Shown: positions 1-8,712 of the stretch, in pieces
How positions within the stretch are numbered: position 1 is the stretch's first letter
Layout of the letters: the number at the start of each line of letters is the position of its first letter
Source of the DNA: Clostridium massiliamazoniense
GTDB lineage: Bacteria > Bacillota > Clostridia > Clostridiales > Clostridiaceae
DNA length: 64,000 nt
Direction: 5' to 3'
NCBI RefSeq assembly: GCF_001403635.1
Contig: NZ_LN879467.1
Location: 658,637-722,636, forward strand
Program-made: the position numbers and the translations under genes
Notes under the pieces: generated by a model
Told to the model about the DNA's origin: nothing
Databases searched by the model: none
What the model saw: the letters and a program-made list of their open reading frames with translations, nothing else

Positions 1-225
1 ACAAAATAGCTTAAATATTTTTGAATCTTATTGTATTTTATTTCCTGTTATGTTAAAGTTAGTATTGAAATATTGATTATTCAAAGGATACTAAAAATAA
101 ATAAGTTTTTAAAGAAAGTTATTGCAACAAGTCTTGATAATACAATATTAACTTAATTTATATAATTATTATAAATATATAATAAAAAACATAAAATATA
201 TTATTAATAAGGGAGAAAACAAAAT

Positions 226-801
226 ATGAGTCTAGGTTTATACTATGATGTTAGAAATGTTGTATTGGATAATATTTTTCAAGTTTTAGTAATATCAATA
301 CCTATATACTTAATATTTTTATTAATTAATAAAAGTATATGCAAAAAAACATATGTAAAAAAATATATGTATATTGTAGAATTTGCTCTAATCGGTTATA
401 TCATTAGTGTCTTAATTATAACAGAAGTATTTTCATCTAATTTATTTAATGCAACCTTTAAATTAACCCCTAATCTAATACCTTTAATAACCACTTTAAC
501 AGATTTAATTCAATATCCTGGTTCTGTGCTTTTTCAAGTTATTTTAAATATGATATTCTTTATTCCTTTTGGATTTATATTGATGTTTTTTTCTATAAAT
601 GAATATAAACTAATAAAAATATTAAGTAGTGCTTTTATTTTTTCAAGTATAGTAGAAATGGCTCAATATTTTTCGGGAAGATATGCTGATATTGATGATG
701 TTATATGGAATACACTAGGTGCATTAGTAGGAATTATAATATTTAAATTATTACAAAAAATATTTAAGTCTAAATTTTCAAAAATTAATTTTCAAGTCTA
801 A
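226..801 (+). CDS. VanZ-like family membrane protein
   Basis: The 191-residue product has four or five hydrophobic segments. Its C-terminal half carries the pattern typical of the VanZ-like family: a conserved Asn before a 'FIPFGF' stretch (about residues 112-117), then 'IVEMAQYFSGR' and 'DIDDVIWNTLGALVG'. VanZ gives low-level teicoplanin resistance in enterococci, but most chromosomal clostridial VanZ-like proteins have no proven role, so no resistance function is claimed. The start is an ATG 8 bases behind GGGAG. The gene stands alone and is followed by a hairpin terminator repeat near 895-930. Confidence 0.8.
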   Translation: MSLGLYYDVRNVVLDNIFQVLVISIPIYLIFLLINKSICKKTYVKKYMYIVEFALIGYIISVLIITEVFSSNLFNATFKLTPNLIPLITTLTDLIQYPGSVLFQVILNMIFFIPFGFILMFFSINEYKLIKILSSAFIFSSIVEMAQYFSGRYADIDDVIWNTLGALVGIIIFKLLQKIFKSKFSKINFQV

Positions 802-863
802 TTATAGAAGTATTATACAAATGAGTGTAGATTGATAAAGAATAAATTATCATTACTTTTTTT

Positions 864-930
864 CATCTGCCGAGATAGCTAGATAAAAGGCAGGGAGGAT
901 GTATCTGTAATTTGGTACATCCTCTTTTTT
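864..930 (-). repeat. Hairpin-terminator repeat, copy H1
   Basis: This copy holds two neighbouring hairpins. A CTGCC/GGCAG stem (869-893) encloses TAGCTAGATAAAA. Beside it a GAGGATGTA/TACATCCTC stem (895-924) runs into six T, which would terminate transcription of the upstream VanZ-like gene on the plus strand. The same unit occurs almost base for base at 25957-26020 in the opposite orientation. Partial copies lie near 32977, 35261, 42330 and 58660. Confidence 0.75.
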
Positions 931-1040
931 CATGTATGGATAGTTGATAGGGGATTATTAAAAGAGGAGGAAAAGTATATTATTGTTATTACTTAAGTAT
1001 AATTAAAAGAATAATTCTACTTAAAGGAGACACTTAAATA

Positions 1041-2576
1041 ATGATTAAAGATATAATTACATTATTTATGAGCAAAAGGGAATTTTTTGTAGAGCTTCTC
1101 TTAGAACACTTAGGTATTTCATTAATATCTATAATTATTGCAAGCTGTATTGGATTGATTATAGGAATAATAGTTAGTGAAAAGGAAAAAAGCTCAAAAT
1201 TTATTTTAGGAATAATTAATTTCCTTTACACAATTCCATCAATATCTCTCTTAGGTTTTTTAATTCCCTTTTCAGGGATAGGGAATAAAACAGCTATAAT
1301 TGCTTTAACAATTTATGCACTTTTACCTATGGTTAGAAATACTTATACAGGTATAAGTAATGTTGATAAGAGGCTTATAGAAGCAGCAGAGGGAATGGGG
1401 AGTACAAAGATGCAAATACTGTTTAAGTTAAAGTTACCTTTAGCTGTGCCAGTAATAATGTCTGGATTACGTAATATGGCAACTATGACCATAGCTCTTG
1501 GTGGTATTGCTTCTTTTATAGGGGCAGGAGGTTTAGGGGTAGCCATTTATAGAGGAATAACAACAAATAATTCAATAATGACCATAACAGGAAGCTTATT
1601 AATAGCATTTTTAGCTTTAGGAGTAGATTTTATTTTAGGAGTAATTGAGAGGGCTTTCTGTAAAAGAAAAACACTTAGGAATAATAAAAAAACAAGTACT
1701 TTAATTTTAATAGGACTAATAATCATAGTAGTTTTAGGAGCTTCTATGAATATTGGAAAAAAAGACAGTATTAACATAGGAACTAAACCAATGACAGAGC
1801 AATATATAATTAGTTCTATGTTAAAGGAGGTTATTGAACAAGAAACAGACTTAAGTGTAAATTTAACACAAGGTGTAGGAGGAGGAACAGCTAATATTAT
1901 GCCAGCAATGGAAAAGGGTGAATTTCATATGTATCCAGAGTATACCTGTACAGGATGGAATATGGTGTTAAAACATGAGGGCTTTTATGATGAAACTATG
2001 TATGAAAAATTAAAGGAAGAATATAAGGAAAAATATAATTTTACTTGGACTGGTATTTGGGGATTCAATGATTCTTTTGGTTTAGCAGTTAGAAAAGATA
2101 TTGCTGAAAAATATAACTTAAAAACTTATTCAGACCTTGCAAAAATATCAGATAAACTTACTTTTGGAGCTGAATATGATTTTTATGAAAGACCAGATGG
2201 GTATAAAGCTTTTTGTGAAAAATATGGGTTTAATTTTAAAGATACAAAAGACTTAGATATAGGACTAAAGTATAAGGCAATCAATGAAGGTAAGGTTGAC
2301 GTTATGGATGTATTTACTACAGATGGACAACTATCCAATGCTGAAGTTGTAGTTTTAGAAGATGATAAAAACTTTTTTTCTTCATCTATGTGTGCTATGG
2401 TTGTAAGAAATGATATTTTAGAAAAGTATCCAGAGCTTAATGACGTATTTAAGAAAATAGAGGGAATTTTAAATGATGAAAAGATGGCTGAACTAAATTA
2501 TGAAGTAGAAACTAAAGGTAGAGAAGCAGAAGAGGTGGCTCATGAATTTTTAGTTGATTTAGGAATTATTAAATAA
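1041..2576 (+). CDS. ABC importer permease fused to substrate-binding domain (OpuB/OpuC or EgtU type)
   Basis: This 511-residue fusion protein carries both the permease and the extracellular binding domain of a quaternary-amine ABC importer. Residues about 1-210 hold five or six membrane segments with the binding-protein-dependent permease loop ('EAAEGMGSTKMQILFKLKLP', near 114-133). A further membrane segment near 220-238 leads into an OpuAC-like binding domain (about 245-511) starting 'INIGTKPMTEQYI'. Clostridial relatives are usually annotated as glycine betaine/choline/carnitine carriers. The same fused layout is known for EgtU, the ergothioneine importer of pneumococcus, so the substrate is open. 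The ATPase gene starts 11 bases after the stop codon, indicating one operon. The start ATG follows AAAGGAGA. Confidence 0.85.
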   Translation: MIKDIITLFMSKREFFVELLLEHLGISLISIIIASCIGLIIGIIVSEKEKSSKFILGIINFLYTIPSISLLGFLIPFSGIGNKTAIIALTIYALLPMVRNTYTGISNVDKRLIEAAEGMGSTKMQILFKLKLPLAVPVIMSGLRNMATMTIALGGIASFIGAGGLGVAIYRGITTNNSIMTITGSLLIAFLALGVDFILGVIERAFCKRKTLRNNKKTSTLILIGLIIIVVLGASMNIGKKDSINIGTKPMTEQYIISSMLKEVIEQETDLSVNLTQGVGGGTANIMPAMEKGEFHMYPEYTCTGWNMVLKHEGFYDETMYEKLKEEYKEKYNFTWTGIWGFNDSFGLAVRKDIAEKYNLKTYSDLAKISDKLTFGAEYDFYERPDGYKAFCEKYGFNFKDTKDLDIGLKYKAINEGKVDVMDVFTTDGQLSNAEVVVLEDDKNFFSSSMCAMVVRNDILEKYPELNDVFKKIEGILNDEKMAELNYEVETKGREAEEVAHEFLVDLGIIK

Positions 2577-2587
2577 GGGGTTTGCAT

Positions 2588-3364
2588 ATGGAGTGTATAA
2601 TCAAATTTGAAAATATAAAAAAGATTTATGGAAATAAGGTTATTATTGAAAATTTTAATCTTGATATAAATAAAGGTGAATTTTTAACTGTTATAGGTAG
2701 TTCAGGATGTGGGAAAACAACAATATTAAAAATGATAAACGGATTAGTAAAAGCTGAATCGGGAAATATTTTCATTAAAGGAAAAAATATAGACAATGAA
2801 GATATTATATCTTTACGAAGAAATATAGGTTATGCAATACAAGGTTCTGTATTATTTCCTCATATGACAGTGGAAAAAAATATAGCTTATGTACCAAATC
2901 TTTTAAATAAAAAAGATAAAACTAAAACTATAAATGCAGTGGAAAAATGGATAAATATAGTGAGACTTGATGAGGATATGCTAAAAAGATATCCAGATGA
3001 ATTGTCAGGAGGACAGCAGCAAAGAGTGGGAATAGCAAGGGCTTTAGCAGCTTCCCCAGATATACTTTTAATGGATGAGCCTTTTGGTGCTGTTGATGAA
3101 ATAACTAAAATGCAGCTTCAAGAAGAAATAATGAGAATTCATAGAGAAACTGGAATAACAATTATATTTGTAACACATGATATTTCAGAGGCTATTAAAT
3201 TAGGTACGAAAGTATTAGTAATGAATGAAGGGAAAATAGAACAATACGGTACCAGTAAAGAAATATTAAAGAATCCAGCTACAGACTTTGTTAAAAAATT
3301 AATAGATAGGGAAATGAGAATTTATGAACTATTAGATGATAAACAATCACAGAGTGAGAGTTAA
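2588..3364 (+). CDS. ABC importer ATPase (OpuCA/EgtV type, no CBS domains)
   Basis: This is the ATPase partner of the preceding fused permease/binding protein. Visible motifs are Walker A 'GSSGCGKTT' (near 36-44), the signature 'LSGGQQQR', Walker B 'ILLMDEP' and the switch His in 'IIFVTHD'. At 258 residues the protein ends soon after the ATPase fold and lacks the paired CBS domains that sense ionic strength in classical OpuCA/OpuAA. That argues for a non-osmotic or differently controlled substrate. The ATG at 2588 is preferred over an in-frame TTG at 2582 because AAGGGG (2575-2580) is correctly spaced only for the ATG. Confidence 0.87.
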   Translation: MECIIKFENIKKIYGNKVIIENFNLDINKGEFLTVIGSSGCGKTTILKMINGLVKAESGNIFIKGKNIDNEDIISLRRNIGYAIQGSVLFPHMTVEKNIAYVPNLLNKKDKTKTINAVEKWINIVRLDEDMLKRYPDELSGGQQQRVGIARALAASPDILLMDEPFGAVDEITKMQLQEEIMRIHRETGITIIFVTHDISEAIKLGTKVLVMNEGKIEQYGTSKEILKNPATDFVKKLIDREMRIYELLDDKQSQSES

Positions 3365-3462
3365 AACATTATAATTCATTAGATGATTATTTCAAATAAT
3401 GGTAAAATATACAATGATATGTTAATATTATTGTATATTTTATATTAAAAGGGGCGTTATCA

Positions 3463-4050
3463 ATGAAGAAGATTTTGATTAGTTTTTTGACTATTGTTTT
3501 ATGTACAACCTTAGTAAGTTGTGGTGAAAATAATAAATCAACAAAGAGTTCTTCAGAAAAGAGTACAGTTGAAGAGGTTAATAATAAGGATAATAAACCA
3601 GAGGAAAAGGAAGAACAGAATAAAAATAATGATACTATAAACAATAAGGATAATGAAAATAAAGAAACTTCTAATGAAAAAGGTAGTTATAACAAAGAGA
3701 TATTATCTGAATTTAAAAATTTAGTTAAGTTATTAAGTGAGTTTGGACAAAAAACAATGGATGTTACTACAGATGGAACTATTTCAGAGGGAGAAGAAAA
3801 AGAGGTTTTAGAAACAGTAACTAAAATAAGTAAAATAGTAGAAAGTATAGAGACTTTAAATAAAGAAAGTACAGATAAAGAATTTAAAACATTGACAAAT
3901 AGCTTTGTGGAAAAGATGAAGCTTTATAGTGAAAACTTTGTAGGAGGTCTTAATAAAGATCCTGGAAAGCTAACAAGTGCAACACAATATTTTAATGAAG
4001 CTGGAAATTTAGCATCAAAGGCTATAATGAGAGCAATGGAGCTCAATTAA
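3463..4050 (+). CDS. Secreted lipoprotein of unknown function
   Basis: The product has 195 residues. The N-terminus is a lipoprotein signal: Lys-Lys, a hydrophobic core and the lipobox 'LVSC' with Cys at residue 20. Residues about 21-75 form a low-complexity linker rich in Asn, Lys, Glu and Ser, typical of clostridial lipoproteins that reach through the wall. The remaining 120 residues look helical and match no family I recognise. It lies 98 bases after the ABC importer and ahead of a strong terminator, so it may belong to that transcription unit, but its role is unknown. Confidence 0.75.
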   Translation: MKKILISFLTIVLCTTLVSCGENNKSTKSSSEKSTVEEVNNKDNKPEEKEEQNKNNDTINNKDNENKETSNEKGSYNKEILSEFKNLVKLLSEFGQKTMDVTTDGTISEGEEKEVLETVTKISKIVESIETLNKESTDKEFKTLTNSFVEKMKLYSENFVGGLNKDPGKLTSATQYFNEAGNLASKAIMRAMELN

Positions 4051-4066
4051 ATTTAATTTTTAGAAG

Positions 4067-4117
4067 CAACCTTTAATTATTGAAAAAATAACAATAATTA
4101 AGGGTTGTTTATTTTTA
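4067..4117 (+). terminator. Intrinsic terminator after the lipoprotein gene
   Basis: CAACCTTTAATTATTG pairs almost perfectly with CAATAATTAAGGGTTG and is followed by TTTATTTTT. Confidence 0.9.
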
Positions 4118-4229
4118 ATAAGCTTTAGGAATACTCTTAAGTTAAACTTAATTTAATGTCATAAATTTTAAAACTTATTCTTTATTTTTACAGATGTAAA
4201 ATTTAATTATTACTTTTGGAAAAAAATAC

Positions 4230-4258
4230 TTGAAAATAGTTTTCAATTAATGTATATT
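4230..4258 (+). promoter_or_regulatory. Promoter for the CydDC-like exporter genes
   Basis: TTGAAA (4230-4235) and TATATT (4253-4258) are separated by exactly 17 bases. The -35 side is also part of an inverted repeat, TTGAAAA-TAG-TTTTCAA. A Fur box begins 10 bases after the -10, in the expected initially transcribed region. Confidence 0.6.
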
Positions 4259-4267
4259 GAATTATGA

Positions 4268-4282
4268 TGAAAATGATTATCA
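4268..4282 (+). promoter_or_regulatory. Fur box upstream of the ABC exporter pair
   Basis: TGAAAATGATTATCA matches the 7-1-7 Fur consensus TGATAATNATTATCA at 13 of 14 defined positions. It lies between the promoter and the start codon at 4311, where bound Fur-Fe(II) would block transcription. Confidence 0.8.
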
Positions 4283-4310
4283 TTTAGCTTACGTTATGGA
4301 GGGGAAAATT

Positions 4311-6107
4311 ATGATGATAAATAAAAGGCTTATAAGCCTTTGTGAGGATTCAAAGAAGTATGTAGGATTAACTGTACTGGTTAATTGGTTAGCTGTTTTA
4401 TGCAATATAGGTATAGTAATTTTTATTGGTAATTTTATTAATAAAGTTTATTTAGGAGAAAAGCTAGACTTATCTAATGGTATTTTTACAGCATTAATGT
4501 CCTTTAAGGTTATAGGAAATTTATCTCTTTTTAGTGTTTTAGTTCTTATAGTAGCATTACTTTTTATTAGATATATGAGTAATAAACTTTACGCAAGATT
4601 TTCAAATTTAGCTTCAGCAAATGCAAGATGCACTTTAAGGGATGTAATTTATAGAAAGTTATTAAAGCTTGGATTAGATTATACTTCTGTAGAAAGCACA
4701 TCTGCAATTGTCCAAGTTTCTGTTGAGGGTGTAGAACAGTTAGAAGTTTATTTTGGAAGATACCTACCACAATTCTTTTATTCACTTTTAGTTCCAATAA
4801 CTTTATTTGTATTTATGAGTTTTATTTCAGTGAAGGCAGCTTTAGTATTTATGCTTTCAGTACCTCTTATCCCAATTTCAATTATTGCAATTATGAAAAT
4901 AGCAAAAAGAATTTTAAAGGATTATTGGAAATCCTATTCTGATTTAGGGGGTACTTTTTTAGAAAACCTTCAAGGGTTAACAACTTTAAAAGTTTTTAAT
5001 ATAGATGAAGAAAGACATAAAAAGATGAATCTTGAAGCTGAAAATTTTAGAAAAATAACTATGAAGGTTTTAAGCATGCAATTAAATTCTATTACAATAA
5101 TGGATTTAGTAGCTTTTGGAGGAAGTGCTGCTGGAATAATTGTAGGATTAATTCAATTTAGTAGAGGAGAATTATTAGTTGGAAGTTTACTTATAATAAT
5201 TTTACTTTCTTCAGAATTTTTTATTCCATTAAGACTTTTAGGATCTTATTTTCATATAGCTATGAATGGAATGGCAGCAAGTGATAGAATATTTTCTCTT
5301 TTAGATGCAGAGGAGAGAGTAAAAAATACTAATGAAAATATTAATGTAGGAAATAAAGATGTTGAAGTTACTTTAAAGGATGTTGACTTTAGTTATGATG
5401 GGAAAAGAAAAGTTCTAAAAAATATTAACTTGACTGTAATTAAGGGGGGAGTAACAGCTATAGTTGGTGAAAGTGGATCAGGAAAAAGTACTGTAGCTTC
5501 TCTTATTTTAAATAATTATAAAGTTAATTCAGGAGAAGTTTTGCTTAATGGTATAAATATAGATAACTTATCAATGGAAAATATTTATGAACATATTGCT
5601 ATAGTATCAACTAATAGTTACATCTTTAATGGTAGTATTCTAGACAACTTAATAATAGCTAACAAAAAGGCCAGCCAAGAAGAGATAAATGAAGCATTAA
5701 AAACAGCTAGGTTATATGACTTTGTAGAAGGTTTAAGAGATGGTTTATTAACAGATGTAGGACAAGGTGGTAGTTCATTATCAGGTGGACAAAAGCAAAG
5801 GTTAGCTTTAGCTAGAGCTATATTAGCAAATAGAGATATGATTATATTTGATGAAGCAACTTCAAATATAGATGTGGAAAGTGAAGAAGGAATTTGGGAT
5901 GCTATATATGAAATTTCTAAGGAAAAAACCATATTAGTTATATCACATAGATTAGCTAATGTTAAGGATGCTAAGACAATATATGTTATGAAAAGTGGTG
6001 AAATAGTTCAATCAGGAAGTCACAATGAATTAATGACGAAGGAAGGACACTATTATAACATGGTAAGAAAACAAAATGATTTAGAATTAATAAGGGAGGT
6101 TGTTTAA
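4311..6107 (+). CDS. ABC exporter half-transporter, CydD-like, Fur-controlled
   Basis: A full ABC half-exporter of about 598 residues, with six membrane segments (about 1-310) and an ATPase domain (about 335-590). ATPase motifs are Walker A 'GESGSGKST', signature 'LSGGQKQR', Walker B 'MIIFDEATS' and the switch His in 'VISHR'. The segment 'FFIPLRLLGSYFHIAMNGMA' before the ATPase is typical of CydD-like proteins. CydDC exports thiols and is also tied to heme, but no cydAB is nearby. The Fur box and the NEAT protein downstream suggest a job in heme or iron homeostasis. An earlier in-frame TTG (4257) lies in the promoter; ATG 4311 follows GGAGGGG, so it is chosen. The stop is one base before the partner's ATG. 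Confidence 0.85.
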   Translation: MMINKRLISLCEDSKKYVGLTVLVNWLAVLCNIGIVIFIGNFINKVYLGEKLDLSNGIFTALMSFKVIGNLSLFSVLVLIVALLFIRYMSNKLYARFSNLASANARCTLRDVIYRKLLKLGLDYTSVESTSAIVQVSVEGVEQLEVYFGRYLPQFFYSLLVPITLFVFMSFISVKAALVFMLSVPLIPISIIAIMKIAKRILKDYWKSYSDLGGTFLENLQGLTTLKVFNIDEERHKKMNLEAENFRKITMKVLSMQLNSITIMDLVAFGGSAAGIIVGLIQFSRGELLVGSLLIIILLSSEFFIPLRLLGSYFHIAMNGMAASDRIFSLLDAEERVKNTNENINVGNKDVEVTLKDVDFSYDGKRKVLKNINLTVIKGGVTAIVGESGSGKSTVASLILNNYKVNSGEVLLNGINIDNLSMENIYEHIAIVSTNSYIFNGSILDNLIIANKKASQEEINEALKTARLYDFVEGLRDGLLTDVGQGGSSLSGGQKQRLALARAILANRDMIIFDEATSNIDVESEEGIWDAIYEISKEKTILVISHRLANVKDAKTIYVMKSGEIVQSGSHNELMTKEGHYYNMVRKQNDLELIREVV

Positions 6108-6108
6108 A

Positions 6109-7779
6109 ATGGAAAGAAGATCTGGCCTTCAAATCATGAAGAGATTAATTTTAGAATTAAAGCCTTTAATAGCTATTATGTTTATAACCATAACCATGGG
6201 AGTTTTAGGATTTCTAGCAGCAATATCCATAGGAACCTTTGGAGCAGTAGCTATAGGTGCTTTTATTGGAGAAATTACTTTTATAAGCGTTAAGGGTGCT
6301 GTAATTTTAATGATAGTTAGTGCATTATTAAGAGGTTTTTTAAGATATGGAGAACAACTATCAGGACATTATATTGCTTTTAAAATACTTTATATACTTA
6401 GAGATAAAATATTTCATAAGTTAAGAAAGTTAGCTCCAGCTAAGTTAGAAGGGCAAGAAAAAGGAAAATTAATTTCAATAATAACTTCAGATATTGAACT
6501 TCTAGAAGTGTTTTATGCTCATACTATAGCTCCAATAGCTATTGCCATAATAACAAATACAATAATTTCAATAATTTTATATATGATAAGCCCATATTTT
6601 GGAGTTTTATCAGCTATTTTCTTCTTAATAGTAGGGTTAGTTATACCTTATTTTTCATCAAGTTTAGGAAAAGATGCAGGAATGGAATATAGAAATATGT
6701 TCGGGGAATGCAATAACTATGTTTTAGATTCCTTAAGAGGAATAAAAGAAGTATTACAATTTAAAAATGGAGAAGAGAGATTAGAAGAAATTAATAATAA
6801 ATCTCGTAAGATCAATAAAAGCTTAGAGAAACTTAAAGAACATGAAGGATTAATAAGAGCAATTACAGATTTAACTATTATGATTGCAATATTAACCTTT
6901 GTAGGAGTTGGATTTTATGAATATTCCTTAGGAAATATTACTTTTACAGCTATGATTTTAGGTATAGTAATTATAGCATCTTCCTTTGGTCCAGTAGTAG
7001 CTTTAAGTAATTTATCTAATACACTGCTTCAAACATTTGCATCAGCAGAAAGATTGTTTAACTTATTAGATGAAGAGCCATTAGTATTAGAAGTTGAAGA
7101 GGGCAAAACTATTAAAGCTCATTCTATTAACTATAATAAGGTTGACTTTTCTTATCCAAATAGAGAGGAAAAGATATTTAGTGATGCCACTGTTAATATT
7201 CAAAAAGGAGATAAAATAGCCTTAGCTGGTGAAAGTGGAATAGGTAAAAGTACCTTTGTTAAATTACTTATGAGATTTTGGGATGTTAATAAAGGTGAAA
7301 TAAAAATAGGAAAAGAAGATATAAAAGGAATAGAAACAACTTCTTTAAGAAATTCACAGGTATTAGTAAGTCAAGAAACATATTTATTTAATGAATCTAT
7401 ATTAGATAATATAAAAATAGGAAATTTAAATGCAACTAGAGAAGAGGTTGAAATGGCTGCTAAAAAAGCATCTGTAGATAAATTTATAAAATCTTTACCT
7501 AAGGGATATGACACAAAAGTAGGAGAACTTGGTTCTAATTTATCATCAGGTGAAAGACAAAGAATTGGATTAGCAAGAGCCTTTTTAAGTAATGGTGAAA
7601 TACTTATATTAGATGAACCAACAAGTAATTTAGATACTTTAAATGAAGGGGAAATATTAAAGTCTATAAAAGAGAACTGTGATGATAAGACTATAGTTTT
7701 AATTACTCATAGAAAATCAACTACAACAATTTGTGATAAAACTTATAAATTACAACAAGGAAAGCTTGTGCTTAGTTAA
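6109..7779 (+). CDS. ABC exporter half-transporter, CydC-like partner
   Basis: The 556-residue partner of the preceding exporter has six membrane segments followed by an ATPase domain. Its motifs are Walker A 'GESGIGKST', signature 'LSSGERQR' and Walker B 'ILILDEPTS', with 'LITHR' as the switch region. Both proteins keep the catalytic Glu after Walker B, so both ATP sites could be active. The ATG at 6109 is used because GGGAGG (6094-6099) lies 9 bases upstream; an alternative TTG at 6100 would fall inside that site. Substrate unknown; heme, a thiol or an iron chelate fits the context. Confidence 0.83.
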   Translation: MERRSGLQIMKRLILELKPLIAIMFITITMGVLGFLAAISIGTFGAVAIGAFIGEITFISVKGAVILMIVSALLRGFLRYGEQLSGHYIAFKILYILRDKIFHKLRKLAPAKLEGQEKGKLISIITSDIELLEVFYAHTIAPIAIAIITNTIISIILYMISPYFGVLSAIFFLIVGLVIPYFSSSLGKDAGMEYRNMFGECNNYVLDSLRGIKEVLQFKNGEERLEEINNKSRKINKSLEKLKEHEGLIRAITDLTIMIAILTFVGVGFYEYSLGNITFTAMILGIVIIASSFGPVVALSNLSNTLLQTFASAERLFNLLDEEPLVLEVEEGKTIKAHSINYNKVDFSYPNREEKIFSDATVNIQKGDKIALAGESGIGKSTFVKLLMRFWDVNKGEIKIGKEDIKGIETTSLRNSQVLVSQETYLFNESILDNIKIGNLNATREEVEMAAKKASVDKFIKSLPKGYDTKVGELGSNLSSGERQRIGLARAFLSNGEILILDEPTSNLDTLNEGEILKSIKENCDDKTIVLITHRKSTTTICDKTYKLQQGKLVLS

Positions 7780-7880
7780 TTTTAATTATTAGTTACTGGC
7801 AATACTCTCACTAAAAAAAATGAAGAGTATTGCATTGTAACTACATTAAAGAGAGTAATAGGTAAACTATAAGATTATAT

Positions 7881-7895
7881 TGATAATGATAATTA
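7881..7895 (+). promoter_or_regulatory. Fur box upstream of the ygbA-ybaN-NEAT genes
   Basis: TGATAATGATAATTA matches the Fur consensus TGATAATNATTATCA at 12 of 14 positions. It lies 71 bases before the first start codon of the three-gene set ending with the NEAT protein. Confidence 0.7.
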
Positions 7896-7965
7896 ATTGA
7901 AAATTAATGTATGGATAAAATTTTAAATTAAAAAAATAAATTATCTAATAAATGAGGTGTTTAGC

Positions 7966-8265
7966 GTGGGTAGAATTGAAAGGGAAAAAAGAACTATAGA
8001 ATTAATGATAAATATTTATTGTAGAAAAAAACATAAAACAGAGAAAGGCGAACTTTGTGAGCAGTGTAAGGAGTTATTAGAATATGCAAATAAGAGATTA
8101 ACTTATTGTAAGTTCGGGGATAATAAATCTACATGTTCAAGATGTCCAATTCATTGTTATAAAAAGGATATGAAGATTAAAGTGAAAGAGGTTATGAGAT
8201 TTTCAGGACCTAGGTTAATTATATACAGTCCAATTGAATTTATTAAACATTTATTTAATTTGTAA
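7966..8265 (+). CDS. YgbA family protein (nitrous-oxide-stimulated promoter family)
   Basis: This small 99-residue cytoplasmic protein matches the YgbA family: the opening 'RIEREKRTIELMINIYCRKKH', then 'LCEQCKELLEYANKRLTYC', 'CSRCPIHCYKKDM' and 'VMRFSGPRLI'. Seven or more conserved Cys/His residues suggest a metal or Fe-S site. E. coli ygbA is induced by nitric oxide through NsrR; the biochemical function is not established. GTG 7966 is chosen over GTG 7957, because the latter lies inside the GAGGTG ribosome binding site. The Fur box upstream and the NEAT gene downstream place it in an iron-responsive unit. Confidence 0.75.
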   Translation: MGRIEREKRTIELMINIYCRKKHKTEKGELCEQCKELLEYANKRLTYCKFGDNKSTCSRCPIHCYKKDMKIKVKEVMRFSGPRLIIYSPIEFIKHLFNL

Positions 8266-8290
8266 ACTAAGTTTAATGGAGGAGTAAGTT

Positions 8291-8692
8291 ATGGGGAAAT
8301 TTAAAAAATTCATTTATATAGCTATAGGATTAGTAGCTTTTGCTTTAGGAGCTCTAGGAGTAATGTTACCAGTATTACCAACCACACCATTTTTACTTTT
8401 AGCTTCTTTTTGCTTTGCTAAGGGGTCTAAAAGGTTTGAGATTTGGTTTACTAACACAAAGATTTATAAAAAGCATTTAGAAAGTTTTGTTAAAGAGAAA
8501 GCTATGACTTTAAAACAAAAAGTTTGTTTATTGGCTTTTGCTGATACTATGATAGCCTTTCCACTTATTATTCTAGATAACATTTATATAAAAGTATTTT
8601 TAATTATATTGGTGCTCTTTAAATTCTATTATTTTATATTCAAAATAAAAACTATTGAAGTAGACAAGAAAAAAGTTAAAAAAATTAAATAA
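8291..8692 (+). CDS. YbaN/DUF454 family inner-membrane protein
   Basis: The 133-residue protein matches the YbaN (DUF454) family. It opens with a membrane segment containing 'GALGVMLPVLPTTPFLLLASFCFAKGS', followed by 'RFEIWFTNTKIYKKHLESF', and has two further hydrophobic segments near 85-115. YbaN-type proteins often sit near heme, iron or respiratory genes, but no activity is established. The gene lies 25 bases after the YgbA gene and 20 before the NEAT gene, each with its own ribosome binding site, so co-transcription is likely. Confidence 0.8.
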   Translation: MGKFKKFIYIAIGLVAFALGALGVMLPVLPTTPFLLLASFCFAKGSKRFEIWFTNTKIYKKHLESFVKEKAMTLKQKVCLLAFADTMIAFPLIILDNIYIKVFLIILVLFKFYYFIFKIKTIEVDKKKVKKIK

Positions 8693-8712
8693 TAAAAATT
8701 GGGGGATTTTTA

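Noticed and set aside
4257-4310. N-terminal extension of the CydD-like protein from a TTG at 4257
   Set aside because: It overlaps the -10 and the Fur box and has no ribosome binding site; ATG 4311 has GGAGGGG.
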